From NCBI GenBank assembly GCA_963815785.1, contig CAWFHZ010000010.1, positions 228,345 through 292,344 of the forward strand: a stretch of DNA of 64,000 bases, read 5' to 3'. Positions 44,895-54,600 of this stretch are shown one piece after another. The position numbers and the translations under genes were made by a program. Each line of letters opens with the position of its first letter. Positions within the stretch are counted from its first letter, which is position 1. This DNA is from DATFVA01 sp963815785 (GTDB lineage Bacteria; Bacteroidota; Ignavibacteria; Ignavibacteriales; Ignavibacteriaceae). A model generated the notes under the pieces. The model saw only the letters and a list, made by a program, of their open reading frames with translations. It had not been told where the DNA came from and made no database searches.

Positions 44895-47045
44895 ATGATG
44901 ATGTTCCTTTCCAGAATTATTCATTACCACGTGTTCTTTTTAATTATTGTATCCATATTATTCATTGTGAAACCGCTTCAGGCTCAATCCAATGATGACT
45001 GCCTTATGTGTCACAGTGATAATACGATGACGATGGAAAAGAACGGAAAGGAAATTTCAATTTATGTCAACCAGGATGTTTTTCAACACTCGGTGCATGG
45101 AAAATTAAACTGCATTTCCTGTCACGTCGGTTTTGATCCTGAGGAAGTTCCTCATAAAGAAAATATTGAACCGATCAATTGTCTTAATTGTCATAAAAAT
45201 GCAAAAGTAATTCATGCTTTTCATCCTCAAATGGTTAAGGCAAACGGTATTAGCGGAACTCCGGATATCTCCTGTAAGAATTGCCACGGTACACATAATG
45301 TTGAACCGGTTACAAAACCGGGAGCTAAATGGAGTAAACAAAATTTGGTTGAATCCTGCGGCAAATGCCATCAGGATCAAAAAGAAAAATTTGTTCTTTC
45401 TGAACATGCAAAAGCTTTTGCGGAAGGTGTTGAAGGAGCGCCCAACTGTATATCCTGTCACCAAAGCTCGATAGTATCTGTAAACAAAGGTAAAAACTCC
45501 CTTCAAACAAAACTAAACCAGCAGAAACTCTGCCTGTCATGTCATCTCGACGATCCTAAAATACGGGCCAGAACAACACCTTCCGCAGGTTTTATAAAAT
45601 CATATGAAGAGAGCGTACATGGTATGGCTCTCTCTAAGGGAAATGATAAAGCCCCCAGTTGTATAGATTGTCATAATCATCACGACATTGAAAGTTCTAA
45701 TTCCAGCACTTCTTCGATAAATAAAATTAATGTCCCGAATACCTGCGGTAAATGTCATTCTGAAATTGCGAAGCAGTATAAAGAAAGTATACATGGAGTT
45801 GTGCTTCTTCAGAAGGGAATGACAGAGGCTCCATCCTGCACTGATTGTCATGGTGAGCATAATATACTCGCACCGTCAAATCCAAAATCCCCTACCGCGT
45901 ATGAAAATCTTTCATCCCAGGTATGTTCACGTTGTCACAGTTCAATGCGCCTGTCGCAGAAGTTCGGACTACCTTCAGACAGGTATAAAACTTATGTTGA
46001 CAGTTATCATGGACTTGCCCTTAGAGGAGGTTCAACGGTAGTTGCAAATTGTTCAAGCTGTCACGGTGTTCACAATATCAAACCATCAAGCGACCCCACT
46101 TCCCTGACAAATAAAAATAATCTTGCTAAAACCTGCGGCAAATGTCATCCTGGAGCCAATGAGAATTTTACTAAAGGCAAGATACACGTTACGATGCAGA
46201 AAGCTGATGATCCTATTCTGTACTGGATTGCCACAGCTTACATACTGATGATTATTGTAGTTATTGGTGGAATGTTGTTACATAATTTTCTTGACTTCAT
46301 CAAGAAAGCTAAAATTAAGAACATGAAACAAAGAGGGCTGATTTCCGAAGAAAAACATGGGCATGCTCTCTACCTCAGAATGACTATCAACGAGAGAATT
46401 CAGCACCTGGCATTAACTATTAGTTTTATAACGCTTGTCATTACAGGGTTCATGCTTAAATTTCCTGATGCCTGGTGGGTGTCTCATATAAGGGATTTAA
46501 GTAATGATGCATTTGAGTACCGTAGTATCTTGCACAGGATTGCTGCCGTTGTAATGGTTACATCAAGCTTGTACCACCTATATTATATTCTTTTAACAAA
46601 ACGGGGAAAACAGCTCGTTAAAGATCTGCTTCCAAGGTATCAGGACTTGAGCGATGCTATAGGTATTGCTAAATATAATCTGGGTATTTCAAAGGAAAAA
46701 CCTCTGCTCGATCGATTCAGTTATGTGGAAAAAGCGGAATACTGGGCACTGGTTTGGGGTACAATTATAATGTCTGCTACCGGTTTTATTATGTGGTTTG
46801 ATAATACTTTTATAGGACTTTTCACAAAACTCGGATGGGATATTGCAAGAACTATCCATTATTATGAAGCATGGCTCGCGTTTCTTGCAATAGTTGTTTG
46901 GCATTTTTACTTCACAATCTTTAACCCTGATATTTATCCAATGAATTTATCTTGGATAAGAGGCACTATAACCGAAGAAGAAATGATTGAAGAACATCCT
47001 AAAGAACTTGAGAGATTAAAAAAAGAAGATCAGAATAAAAAATGA
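44895..47045 (+). CDS. 13-haem cytochrome c fused to a cytochrome b membrane domain (CbcL-like)
   Basis: The 716-residue protein has a signal peptide, then 13 CxxCH motifs within about the first 430 residues (from NDDCLMCH to KTCGKCHPGAN). A transmembrane helix (LYWIATAYILMIIVVIGGMLLHNFL) follows, and then a cytochrome b domain of about four helices with candidate haem-b histidines in RIQHLALTISF, LHRIAAVVM, YHLYYIL, RTIHYYEAWLAF and VVWHFYF. This order, periplasmic multihaem followed by a di-haem b domain, is that of Geobacter CbcL, an inner-membrane menaquinol oxidoreductase used in metal respiration. It could move electrons from menaquinol to periplasmic carriers. The haem region repeats a Y-x-E-S-x-H-G...C-x-D-C-H unit. 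Confidence 0.88.
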   Translation: MMMFLSRIIHYHVFFLIIVSILFIVKPLQAQSNDDCLMCHSDNTMTMEKNGKEISIYVNQDVFQHSVHGKLNCISCHVGFDPEEVPHKENIEPINCLNCHKNAKVIHAFHPQMVKANGISGTPDISCKNCHGTHNVEPVTKPGAKWSKQNLVESCGKCHQDQKEKFVLSEHAKAFAEGVEGAPNCISCHQSSIVSVNKGKNSLQTKLNQQKLCLSCHLDDPKIRARTTPSAGFIKSYEESVHGMALSKGNDKAPSCIDCHNHHDIESSNSSTSSINKINVPNTCGKCHSEIAKQYKESIHGVVLLQKGMTEAPSCTDCHGEHNILAPSNPKSPTAYENLSSQVCSRCHSSMRLSQKFGLPSDRYKTYVDSYHGLALRGGSTVVANCSSCHGVHNIKPSSDPTSLTNKNNLAKTCGKCHPGANENFTKGKIHVTMQKADDPILYWIATAYILMIIVVIGGMLLHNFLDFIKKAKIKNMKQRGLISEEKHGHALYLRMTINERIQHLALTISFITLVITGFMLKFPDAWWVSHIRDLSNDAFEYRSILHRIAAVVMVTSSLYHLYYILLTKRGKQLVKDLLPRYQDLSDAIGIAKYNLGISKEKPLLDRFSYVEKAEYWALVWGTIIMSATGFIMWFDNTFIGLFTKLGWDIARTIHYYEAWLAFLAIVVWHFYFTIFNPDIYPMNLSWIRGTITEEEMIEEHPKELERLKKEDQNKK

Positions 47046-47048
47046 TTT

Positions 47049-49097
47049 TTGATGTTGAATACCGTCTTAGCGGTTTATGGCTGGATAAAAAAAATGCTGA
47101 AACGATTAATATCTACTAACCTTTTTTTCATTTCCACCTGTCTAATACTCTTTATAGTTTCATCTGTTCATGCCCAGGAAAATGACGATTGCCTGATGTG
47201 TCATGGAGATAACACATTAAAGGGACATAAAAACGGGCGCACTTTTTCAGTATTTGTTGATACTAAAGTCCTTTCCACATCGGTGCATGCAGAAGTTGAC
47301 TGTATTATGTGCCATGCGGATCTTGAAGGAACTGATTTTCCGCACACCGAGAATGTAAAGAAAGCTCAATGTCTTCCCTGCCACGAAGATGCACAAAAAT
47401 TATATGATGAAGGCATACACGGAACATCCTATAAAAAGGGTGATAAACTGGCGCCAACCTGTCAGACCTGCCATGGTTCACACGATATTGTAAAGGTAAA
47501 AGATCCAAAATCTGCCGTAGCACCTATTAAAATACCGTTCCTTTGCGGCAGCTGCCATCGTGAAGGTGCCCCGGTACAGGTGCAAAGAAAAATTCCCGAA
47601 GATCACATCCTGGAAAATTATTCCGAAAGTATGCATGGTGATGGCTTATTGAAAAAAGGACTTGGTGTAGCAGCCACCTGCGCATCCTGTCATTCGCCGC
47701 ACCGGATACTGCCTCATACAGACCCGCGTTCCACTATTGCAAAGAATAATATTGCCGCTACCTGTACAAAATGCCATATGGAAATTGAGGCTGTACACAG
47801 GAAAATTATTAAAGGAGAACTCTGGGAAAAACAGGCACACGTCCTTCCGGCTTGCGTCGATTGCCATCAGCCCCATAAAATTAGAAGTGCATTTTATGAA
47901 CAGGGATTAGCGGACGGAGATTGTTTAAGGTGCCATAGTGATGTTAACCTGAAGGCAAAATCAGATGGACATTCAGTTTATGTTGATTACGATAAATTGC
48001 AGGCATCAATCCACGTTAAGATTGCCTGCAGCCAATGTCATTCGAGTGTTGATCAATCTAAGTTAAGACCATGCGAAGGTATCTCTCCAAAAGTTGATTG
48101 TGCTTCCTGCCATGCCGAAGTTGGTGATGAATATAAAACCAGCACACATGGGAAGTTGCACGCAAAGAACGATACCAACGCACCCTTCTGTTCTGATTGC
48201 CACGGTACACATGATGTCCTTGGCAAAAAAAACGTAAAGTCTCCTATATTTGCTCCGAATATACCTCAGCTCTGTGCAAAATGTCATCGCAATGGAGAAG
48301 TTGCAGCCAGAATGTATAAGGGACCTGAAAAAAATATAGTCAACAGCTATGTTGAAAGTATCCATGGGAAAGGATTAATGAAAAGCGGTTTAACGGTCAC
48401 TGCAACATGCATAGCCTGTCATACTGCACACCACGAACTCCCGCACACAGACAGTACATCAAGTATAAATAAAAATAATATTGCAAAGACCTGTGGTGCC
48501 TGCCACTATGGAATTGAGGAGCAGTTTAATAAAAGTGTTCATTCAGCATTAGTAACTAAGACTGATAAAGAATTACCGGTTTGTAATACATGTCATAGTG
48601 CTCATAGCATTGAAAGAGGAGATGACGAAGGGTTCAGAATGAAAATTATGAACACCTGCGGTAATTGCCACAAAGAAATTGCAAAAACATATTTTGATAC
48701 TTACCATGGAAAAGTATCTCAGCTCGGATACTCTAAAACAGCTAAATGTTATGATTGCCACGGGGCGCACGATATACTTCCTGTTACAGATCCGAGATCT
48801 CATTTAAGCAGGGATAATGTTTTAAAGACCTGTCAAAAGTGCCACGAAACAGCGACAAAACAATTTGCAGGTTATTTTACTCATGCAACACATCACGATC
48901 CGCAAAAATATCCCTGGCTTTTCTGGTCGTTCTGGGGAATGACGGGATTACTGGTAGGAACATTTTTTATTGCAGGTATTCATACTCTGTTATGGCTTCC
49001 CCGCTCGCTTCAGTATAGAAGACAATTGAAGAAAAGATTAGCAGAAGAAGAAAATCAAAATCCTGAAACAGACAATAATGAAAAATCTGAGAGTTGA
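47049..49097 (+). CDS. 19-haem cytochrome c with C-terminal membrane anchor
   Basis: Nineteen CxxCH motifs lie in the 682-residue product, from NDDCLMCH (Cys48) to KTCQKCHETA, followed by one membrane helix (WLFWSFWGMTGLLVGTFFIAGIHTLLWL) and a charged cytoplasmic tail. The first residues are uncertain: TTG 47049 and ATG 47052 precede ATG 47094, which starts a neater signal peptide (MLKRLISTNLFFISTCLILF). The haem region is a tandem duplication: the unit opening at Cys48 recurs at about Cys292 (GDCLRCH...SVYVD...SIHVKIACSQCH). It also shares its opening with the 13-haem protein upstream. It is a likely periplasmic electron wire anchored in the inner membrane; the physiological acceptor is unknown. 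Confidence 0.88.
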   Translation: MMLNTVLAVYGWIKKMLKRLISTNLFFISTCLILFIVSSVHAQENDDCLMCHGDNTLKGHKNGRTFSVFVDTKVLSTSVHAEVDCIMCHADLEGTDFPHTENVKKAQCLPCHEDAQKLYDEGIHGTSYKKGDKLAPTCQTCHGSHDIVKVKDPKSAVAPIKIPFLCGSCHREGAPVQVQRKIPEDHILENYSESMHGDGLLKKGLGVAATCASCHSPHRILPHTDPRSTIAKNNIAATCTKCHMEIEAVHRKIIKGELWEKQAHVLPACVDCHQPHKIRSAFYEQGLADGDCLRCHSDVNLKAKSDGHSVYVDYDKLQASIHVKIACSQCHSSVDQSKLRPCEGISPKVDCASCHAEVGDEYKTSTHGKLHAKNDTNAPFCSDCHGTHDVLGKKNVKSPIFAPNIPQLCAKCHRNGEVAARMYKGPEKNIVNSYVESIHGKGLMKSGLTVTATCIACHTAHHELPHTDSTSSINKNNIAKTCGACHYGIEEQFNKSVHSALVTKTDKELPVCNTCHSAHSIERGDDEGFRMKIMNTCGNCHKEIAKTYFDTYHGKVSQLGYSKTAKCYDCHGAHDILPVTDPRSHLSRDNVLKTCQKCHETATKQFAGYFTHATHHDPQKYPWLFWSFWGMTGLLVGTFFIAGIHTLLWLPRSLQYRRQLKKRLAEEENQNPETDNNEKSES

Positions 49098-49102
49098 GTT
49101 AA

Positions 49103-49954
49103 ATGAAAACTGTTAACAATGGAAATAGAAAATTACAGTATCAACGGTTTACAAGACTTAACCGCGTCCTGCATATCCTAATGATTGTCAGCTTTCTAAG
49201 CCTGGCCTTAACAGGGATGACACTTAAGTTTTCATACACCGGCTGGGCTTTCACACTTTCGCACATTCTCGGAGGATTTGAGTCTGCCGGTTACATTCAC
49301 CGGTTTGCCGCAGTTATAATGTTCAGTGTTTTTATCGCTCATATTATTGATCTTTATATCCGGAAAAGAAAAGAATCGAAATCCTTCTGGGGAATGATTT
49401 TCGATCCTGAAGGACTTATGTTTAATAAGAAAGACTGGCAGGATTTTACAGGATCAATGAAATGGTTCCTCGGAAAGGGTGAAAGACCTCAGTACGGAAG
49501 ATGGACATACTGGGAAAAGTTTGACTACTTTGCAGTTTTCTGGGGAATTTTTGTTATCGGATCAACGGGATTATCTTTGTGGATGCCCGAATTCTTTACA
49601 AGGTTTTTACCGGGCTGGGTAATAAATGTTACAACCATAATTCATAGTGATGAAGCTTTGCTGGCAACAGGTTTCATTTTTACAGTTCATTTTTTTAATA
49701 CCCATCTTCGGCCGGAAAAATTCCCCATGGATATTGTTATTTTTTCGGGAAGAATGCCGGTGGAAGAGTTAAAACTTGACAGACCTGAAGAATACTCCAA
49801 ACTTGTTGCTGAAGGTACTTTGAATGATCACCTTGTTGAATCATATCAGCCGATTGTAATCAAAGCAATAAAAATTTTCGGTTGGATTGCACTTTCAACA
49901 GGATTTAGTATTATTGTATGGATAATTTATGCAATGATTTTCGCTTACAAATAA
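49103..49954 (+). CDS. Cytochrome b subunit (formate dehydrogenase gamma/b561-like)
   Basis: The 283-residue integral membrane protein has about five helices: VLHILMIVSFLSLALTGM, GYIHRFAAVIMFSVFIAHII, FAVFWGIFVIGSTGLSLWM, ALLATGFIFTVHFFNTHL and a final WIALSTGFSIIVWIIYAMIF. Histidines in LNRVLHILM, GYIHRFAA, TIIHSDEALL and TVHFFNTH are placed as ligands for two haems b. It resembles the b domain of the protein at 44895 (shared FxLTGxxLKF and E-x-x-D-Y-x-AxxWG patterns). It would exchange electrons between menaquinol and the 19-haem protein, whose gene ends 5 nt upstream. Confidence 0.85.
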   Translation: MKTVNNGNRKLQYQRFTRLNRVLHILMIVSFLSLALTGMTLKFSYTGWAFTLSHILGGFESAGYIHRFAAVIMFSVFIAHIIDLYIRKRKESKSFWGMIFDPEGLMFNKKDWQDFTGSMKWFLGKGERPQYGRWTYWEKFDYFAVFWGIFVIGSTGLSLWMPEFFTRFLPGWVINVTTIIHSDEALLATGFIFTVHFFNTHLRPEKFPMDIVIFSGRMPVEELKLDRPEEYSKLVAEGTLNDHLVESYQPIVIKAIKIFGWIALSTGFSIIVWIIYAMIFAYK

Positions 49955-49969
49955 TTTTCTATTTTTATT

Positions 49970-51460
49970 ATGAAGAAGAAACTATTCCCGGATACATTTT
50001 ATAACACTACTACTCTCGTCGGAGCTTCGCTTGCACTGTTAAGTTTTGGGCTGATCTTATTTCTTTCTGTTGTTGAAGCTTTTACTCCTGAACCGAAAGC
50101 ATATGCGGGAATAATTACATTTATTGTACTGCCCGGTTTCCTGTTGTTTGGTTTAGCCTTAATAGCTATTGGTATCTGGAATGCAAGGAAAAGAAAACAC
50201 GCCGGCACTTTTAAAGAAAAAAGCCTGCCTAGAATTGATCTTAACGATCCGCAGCAGAGAAGATCATTTTTAATATTTTCTACGGGTACTGTGCTTCTTC
50301 TTTTCTTCACTGCCTTCGGAAGTTTTAAAGCTTATGAATACACCGACTCGGTTGAATTTTGCGGAACCGTATGCCATAGTGTTATGAACCCGGAATATAC
50401 TGCTTATAAAAATTCTCCTCATTCAAGAGTTGCCTGCGTTCAGTGCCATATTGGTTCAGGAGCAGGGTGGTTTGTAAAAGCTAAAATCTCAGGTTCATAC
50501 CAGGTTTACTCTGTTCTTTTTAATAAATATTCACGACCTATTCCTACGCCAATATGGAATCTGCGTCCTGCCCAGGGAACCTGCGAACAATGCCACTGGC
50601 CAAGAAATTTCTTTGCGGAGAAAAAAGTTGATTTTAACTATTACCTTTCGGATGAAAACAACACAAAATCAAAAATTTCTATGCTGCTGAAAGTAGGCGG
50701 CGGTAATAGTATACTTGCAAAACAAACCGGTATACACTGGCATATGAATATTGATAATGAAGTTACCTACCTTGCTGCTGATTCATCGAGACAGGTTATT
50801 GATTGGGTAGAAGCCAGGAATCGTGAAACCGGTAGAGTTGTGGTTTATAAAAAACGTAATGTGAAGTTTAATGAAGAGGAAATGAGAAATAAAGGTTTAC
50901 TCCGTAAGATGGATTGCATTGACTGCCACAACCGTCCCTCTCATATTTATAATCAGCCGGACAGAATGGTTAACGTTTTTATGTCTATCGACAGCATCGA
51001 TACAACTCTTCCCTACATCAAAAGTACAGCGGTTGCTGCACTTGAAAAACCGTATTCAAACAAAGAGACTGCTCTGGATAGTATAGATACTTTTGTTAAA
51101 AATTTCTACTCAGTGTACTACCCCGGTTCAAATATTGCATCAATTGAAAAGAGTATCCGCTCGATACAGGATATCTATAAAAATAATTATTTTCCTGAGA
51201 TGAACGTTAGCTGGAAAAAATACCCGAATAACATCGGTCATATGTATTACAGCGGATGTTTCAGATGCCATGACGGGGAGCATTATGATGAACAGGGAAA
51301 ACCTTTATCCAAAGACTGCAATCTTTGCCATACTATTATAGCAGAAACCATTAATGATTCAACCAAGGTTTCATTAAAAGGCTTAAAGTTTCAGCATCCA
51401 GTTGACCTTGGGGGCGATATCCAGGATATGACGTGCACGGACTGCCACGCCGCTGAATAA
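49970..51460 (+). CDS. NapC/NirT-like membrane multihaem cytochrome c (7 predicted haems, one CX3CH)
   Basis: The 496-residue protein starts with three membrane helices, then a NapC/NirT-type segment EFCGTVCHSVMNPEYTAY...SPHSRVACVQCHIGSGAGWFVKAK. The first haem motif is CGTVCH, that is CX3CH, with three residues between the cysteines; six normal CxxCH motifs follow (CVQCH, CEQCH, CIDCH, CFRCH, CNLCH, CTDCH). NapC/NirT proteins oxidise menaquinol and feed periplasmic reductases. The C-terminal extension with four further haem motifs goes beyond classic tetrahaem NapC and may hold the delivery site. It is last in the cytochrome cluster, 15 nt after the cytochrome b gene, and ends at a terminator. 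Confidence 0.88.
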   Translation: MKKKLFPDTFYNTTTLVGASLALLSFGLILFLSVVEAFTPEPKAYAGIITFIVLPGFLLFGLALIAIGIWNARKRKHAGTFKEKSLPRIDLNDPQQRRSFLIFSTGTVLLLFFTAFGSFKAYEYTDSVEFCGTVCHSVMNPEYTAYKNSPHSRVACVQCHIGSGAGWFVKAKISGSYQVYSVLFNKYSRPIPTPIWNLRPAQGTCEQCHWPRNFFAEKKVDFNYYLSDENNTKSKISMLLKVGGGNSILAKQTGIHWHMNIDNEVTYLAADSSRQVIDWVEARNRETGRVVVYKKRNVKFNEEEMRNKGLLRKMDCIDCHNRPSHIYNQPDRMVNVFMSIDSIDTTLPYIKSTAVAALEKPYSNKETALDSIDTFVKNFYSVYYPGSNIASIEKSIRSIQDIYKNNYFPEMNVSWKKYPNNIGHMYYSGCFRCHDGEHYDEQGKPLSKDCNLCHTIIAETINDSTKVSLKGLKFQHPVDLGGDIQDMTCTDCHAAE

Positions 51461-51485
51461 ATAAATCTTAAATAAAATTTTATTG

Positions 51486-51518
51486 ATGCTCAGAACTTTT
51501 GTACTGAGCATTTTTTTT
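51486..51518 (+). terminator. Rho-independent terminator after the cytochrome cluster
   Basis: ATGCTCAG (51486-51493) and CTGAGCAT (51504-51511) form an 8-bp perfect stem around a 10-nt loop, followed by a run of T to 51518. It closes the operon that begins at 44475. It may also work for the convergent kinase gene, but the A run needed on that strand is weak. Confidence 0.88.
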
Positions 51519-51533
51519 AGACGATAATCCGTA

Positions 51534-51555
51534 GTTCAGGACTCCAGTCCTGAAC
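51534..51555. repeat. Perfect 10-bp palindrome between convergent genes
   Basis: GTTCAGGACT (51534-51543) and AGTCCTGAAC (51546-51555) are perfect inverted repeats separated by CC. The arm is partly repeated just downstream (CTCCTGAAC). Unlike the 26-nt hairpins, it does not have the AG and GAC flanks. It lies 48 nt from the kinase stop, so it could help termination of that gene. Confidence 0.6.
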
Positions 51556-51603
51556 CCCACTCCTGAACAAGCGCAAACTATCTTTCAGAAAGATGCTTTG
51601 AAC

Positions 51604-54600
51604 TTATTCTAAGTTATTATCAGCGCTTTCGGGAAATTCAATAATAAACTCAGTGCCGTTGTTATTTTTAATCTGGTACTTACCGTAAAACTGTTCAATT
51701 AGTGTATCAACAAGCTGCAGACCCAGCGTTTCACTATTTTTCAGATTAAAGTCTTCCGGTATCCCCTGTCCGTCATCCTTTACAATTAATATAAATTTTT
51801 TACCTTCTTTATGTATCGAAACAATCAATGTTCCGTTCTTTATTTTATTAAAAGCATGCTTGAAAGAATTCGAGACCAGTTCATTAATAATTAATCCAAG
51901 TGTAATAGCCGTATCGATATCAAAAGAGATATTTTCAATATCTATTTCCTGCCGTATATTTTTGCCCCTGATGCCGTATGAGATCATAAGGTTATTAAGC
52001 AAATCAACCACATAACTTCGAAAATCAATTTTATACAAATCCTTTGACTGGTATAACTTTTCGTGTATCAGCGCCATTGAGCGTATCCGGTTGCGGCTTT
52101 CATTAAAAAGATCCTGTGTGTGTTTATCGGGAATATTTTTTGACTGGAGACTTAACAGGCTAGATATAACCTGCATATTATTCTTCACCCTGTGATGAAT
52201 CTCTTTAAGCAGAATTTCCTTCTCTTCAAGCGAAGCGCTTATCTGTTGCTCATATTTTATTTGTTCAGTTATGTCCATATTTACACCGCGCATTCCAATC
52301 ACTTTTCCTTCCCTGTCATAAATGCCGGTTGAATGTGCTTCTATCCATAATACCGATCCATCCTTTGCAACCCATCGGAACCGGTTTATTCCGCTCGTCT
52401 TTTTCCTGAATGTATATTTTGCTCCTTCAGCAGCTTTTTCCCTATCATCAGGATGCACTACCTTCAGCCAGAAATTCGGAGTGTTCAGCCACTGTTCCAC
52501 AGGATAGCCAAGCAGCTTTTCAACATAATCGCTTATAAAATCTATTTTCTGATCTTCAGCATCCGGCTCTCCCCACGCTTCCCATACAACTCCGGGTACG
52601 TTTGCTATCAGGTTGTCAATCCGGATTCTTTGAGTTTCAAGCTGCGCATATAATTTTATTCTTTCGTTCTCTATTTTCTTTCTTTCAGTTATATCACGTG
52701 AAATACCTATGGTTATTTTTTTCCCGAGGTAATTTACTTTTAAACTGCTGCTTTCCACCCACACAAATTCACCATCACTGCGCTGGTACCTCAATTCGTT
52801 TACCGATTGAACACCCGAGTTTTTAAAGCTATTCACATCATCAGGATGTATAATATCATAAGGACTGATTTTACCAACTATATCATCCTCGTTGTATCCG
52901 AGAACATTTGTAAAAGCGGGATTCACATAAAGAAAATTATCATACTCATCAAATAATGTTATAAAATCATTTGAGTTCTCGGTAATCAGCCTGAACCTTT
53001 CATCCGCTTCTCTCAGATCCTTTTCTATTTTTTTCCTGAATTTAATTTCCTGCTGCTGCTCTTTAATCGTAATTTCAAGATCCTTGTTAAGCTCTTCTAT
53101 TTTCCGGAAAAGATTAGCATTATCTATAGCCAAAGCCGCCCTGTGTGCAATATCCTCGGCAAATTTTAAATCATCTTCATCATAATTTTTTTTCGTTTCT
53201 GCAGTGCAGAGTGTAATTGCGCCCAGTACCTTCTCCCTTATCCTGAGCGGAACCACCATAACTGAACGAAGACCGAGTTCTTTATAAATTTCAAAGAGTT
53301 CAGAATCCTTAGCCTGTTTTTGCATGAGCTCCGGTGTAAGTTCTTTGTACAGTTCGGCTTTACCTGTACGTATCACATTCGGCACTCCCCCGTCACCATT
53401 CATCTCCGGTGGATTTTTTTTCTGAAGATCAACTGCAAACTGAATTTTTGCAACATCTTTATGATAGACTACCAGGCGCTTTAATTTTCCTTCAACTATA
53501 AGATCCAGGATAAACCAATCACATATTGCAGGAGTAAGAAGTTTTGCGAGCGACTGTATCGTTTCAGAATAATTTAGTGATGAGTTTAAAATAATACTGG
53601 CTTCTGCGAGAAATTCAAGTTTATTTCTGCTGGCTTTTGCACGCGATAATGCATTTTGTTCTCTTGTAAGTGATTTTGATAATGCAACTTCATTCTGTTT
53701 CATCTCTGTAATATCAATAGATGATCCTACAAATCCCTGGAAAATACCATCCTCGGTATAACGCGGTACACCGTGGTTAAGAAGCCACCTGTATTCCCCG
53801 TCTGATCTCTTCAGCCTGAATTCTATCTTGAATTCTTTTTTAGCAGCAAATGCACTGTTAAAAGCCTTTATAAATAATGGTAAGTCCGCCGGATGAATTC
53901 CGTTAATCCATTGTCTGCCCAGTTCGGACTCAATGCTGCTCCCACGGAAAACCAGCCATGGTTTATTGAAATAGTAGAATCCTTTATCAGCTCCTGTTGT
54001 CCATATTAATACCGGTGCTGTATCAGCCATTACCCTGAATCTTTTTTCACTTTCGGATAATGCCCGTTCGGCAAGCTTCCTTTCAGTAATATCGATAAGA
54101 CTTGAAACCGTGTACTGGTAAGGAGCATTTTCTTCCGGGAAACTTACAACACCGTAAACATAAATCGTTTCACCGATGAGATTTCTTAATTCATATTCCG
54201 CTTCAAAATGATTACCCCCGGATGCAAGTACTATTAACTGTTCAGTGAAAACCGCCGGAAATGCCGCGGGACGAATAATCTGAAAACGATTCAGCAGTTC
54301 CTCCCTGTTTTTTGCTTTAAACAGCTTTACAGCATTGGGATTAACATCTATAATCTTTATGCTTTCTATACATTTCTCTACAAATCCAATATTCTCATAA
54401 AAATATTTTCTGAAATTAGTTACTCCGCCTGTCTTTAATTCACTTATTATTTCAGTTACGCCTGAGAAATCAAACTCAATCATTGAAACTGCCGCAGATT
54501 CAAAAATACTCCTGTAACGCGATTCACTTTTTTTAAGTACTCCCTCTGAATTTATTCTTTCAGTTATATCTTCTGCTATGCCTATAATGCGGGATACATT

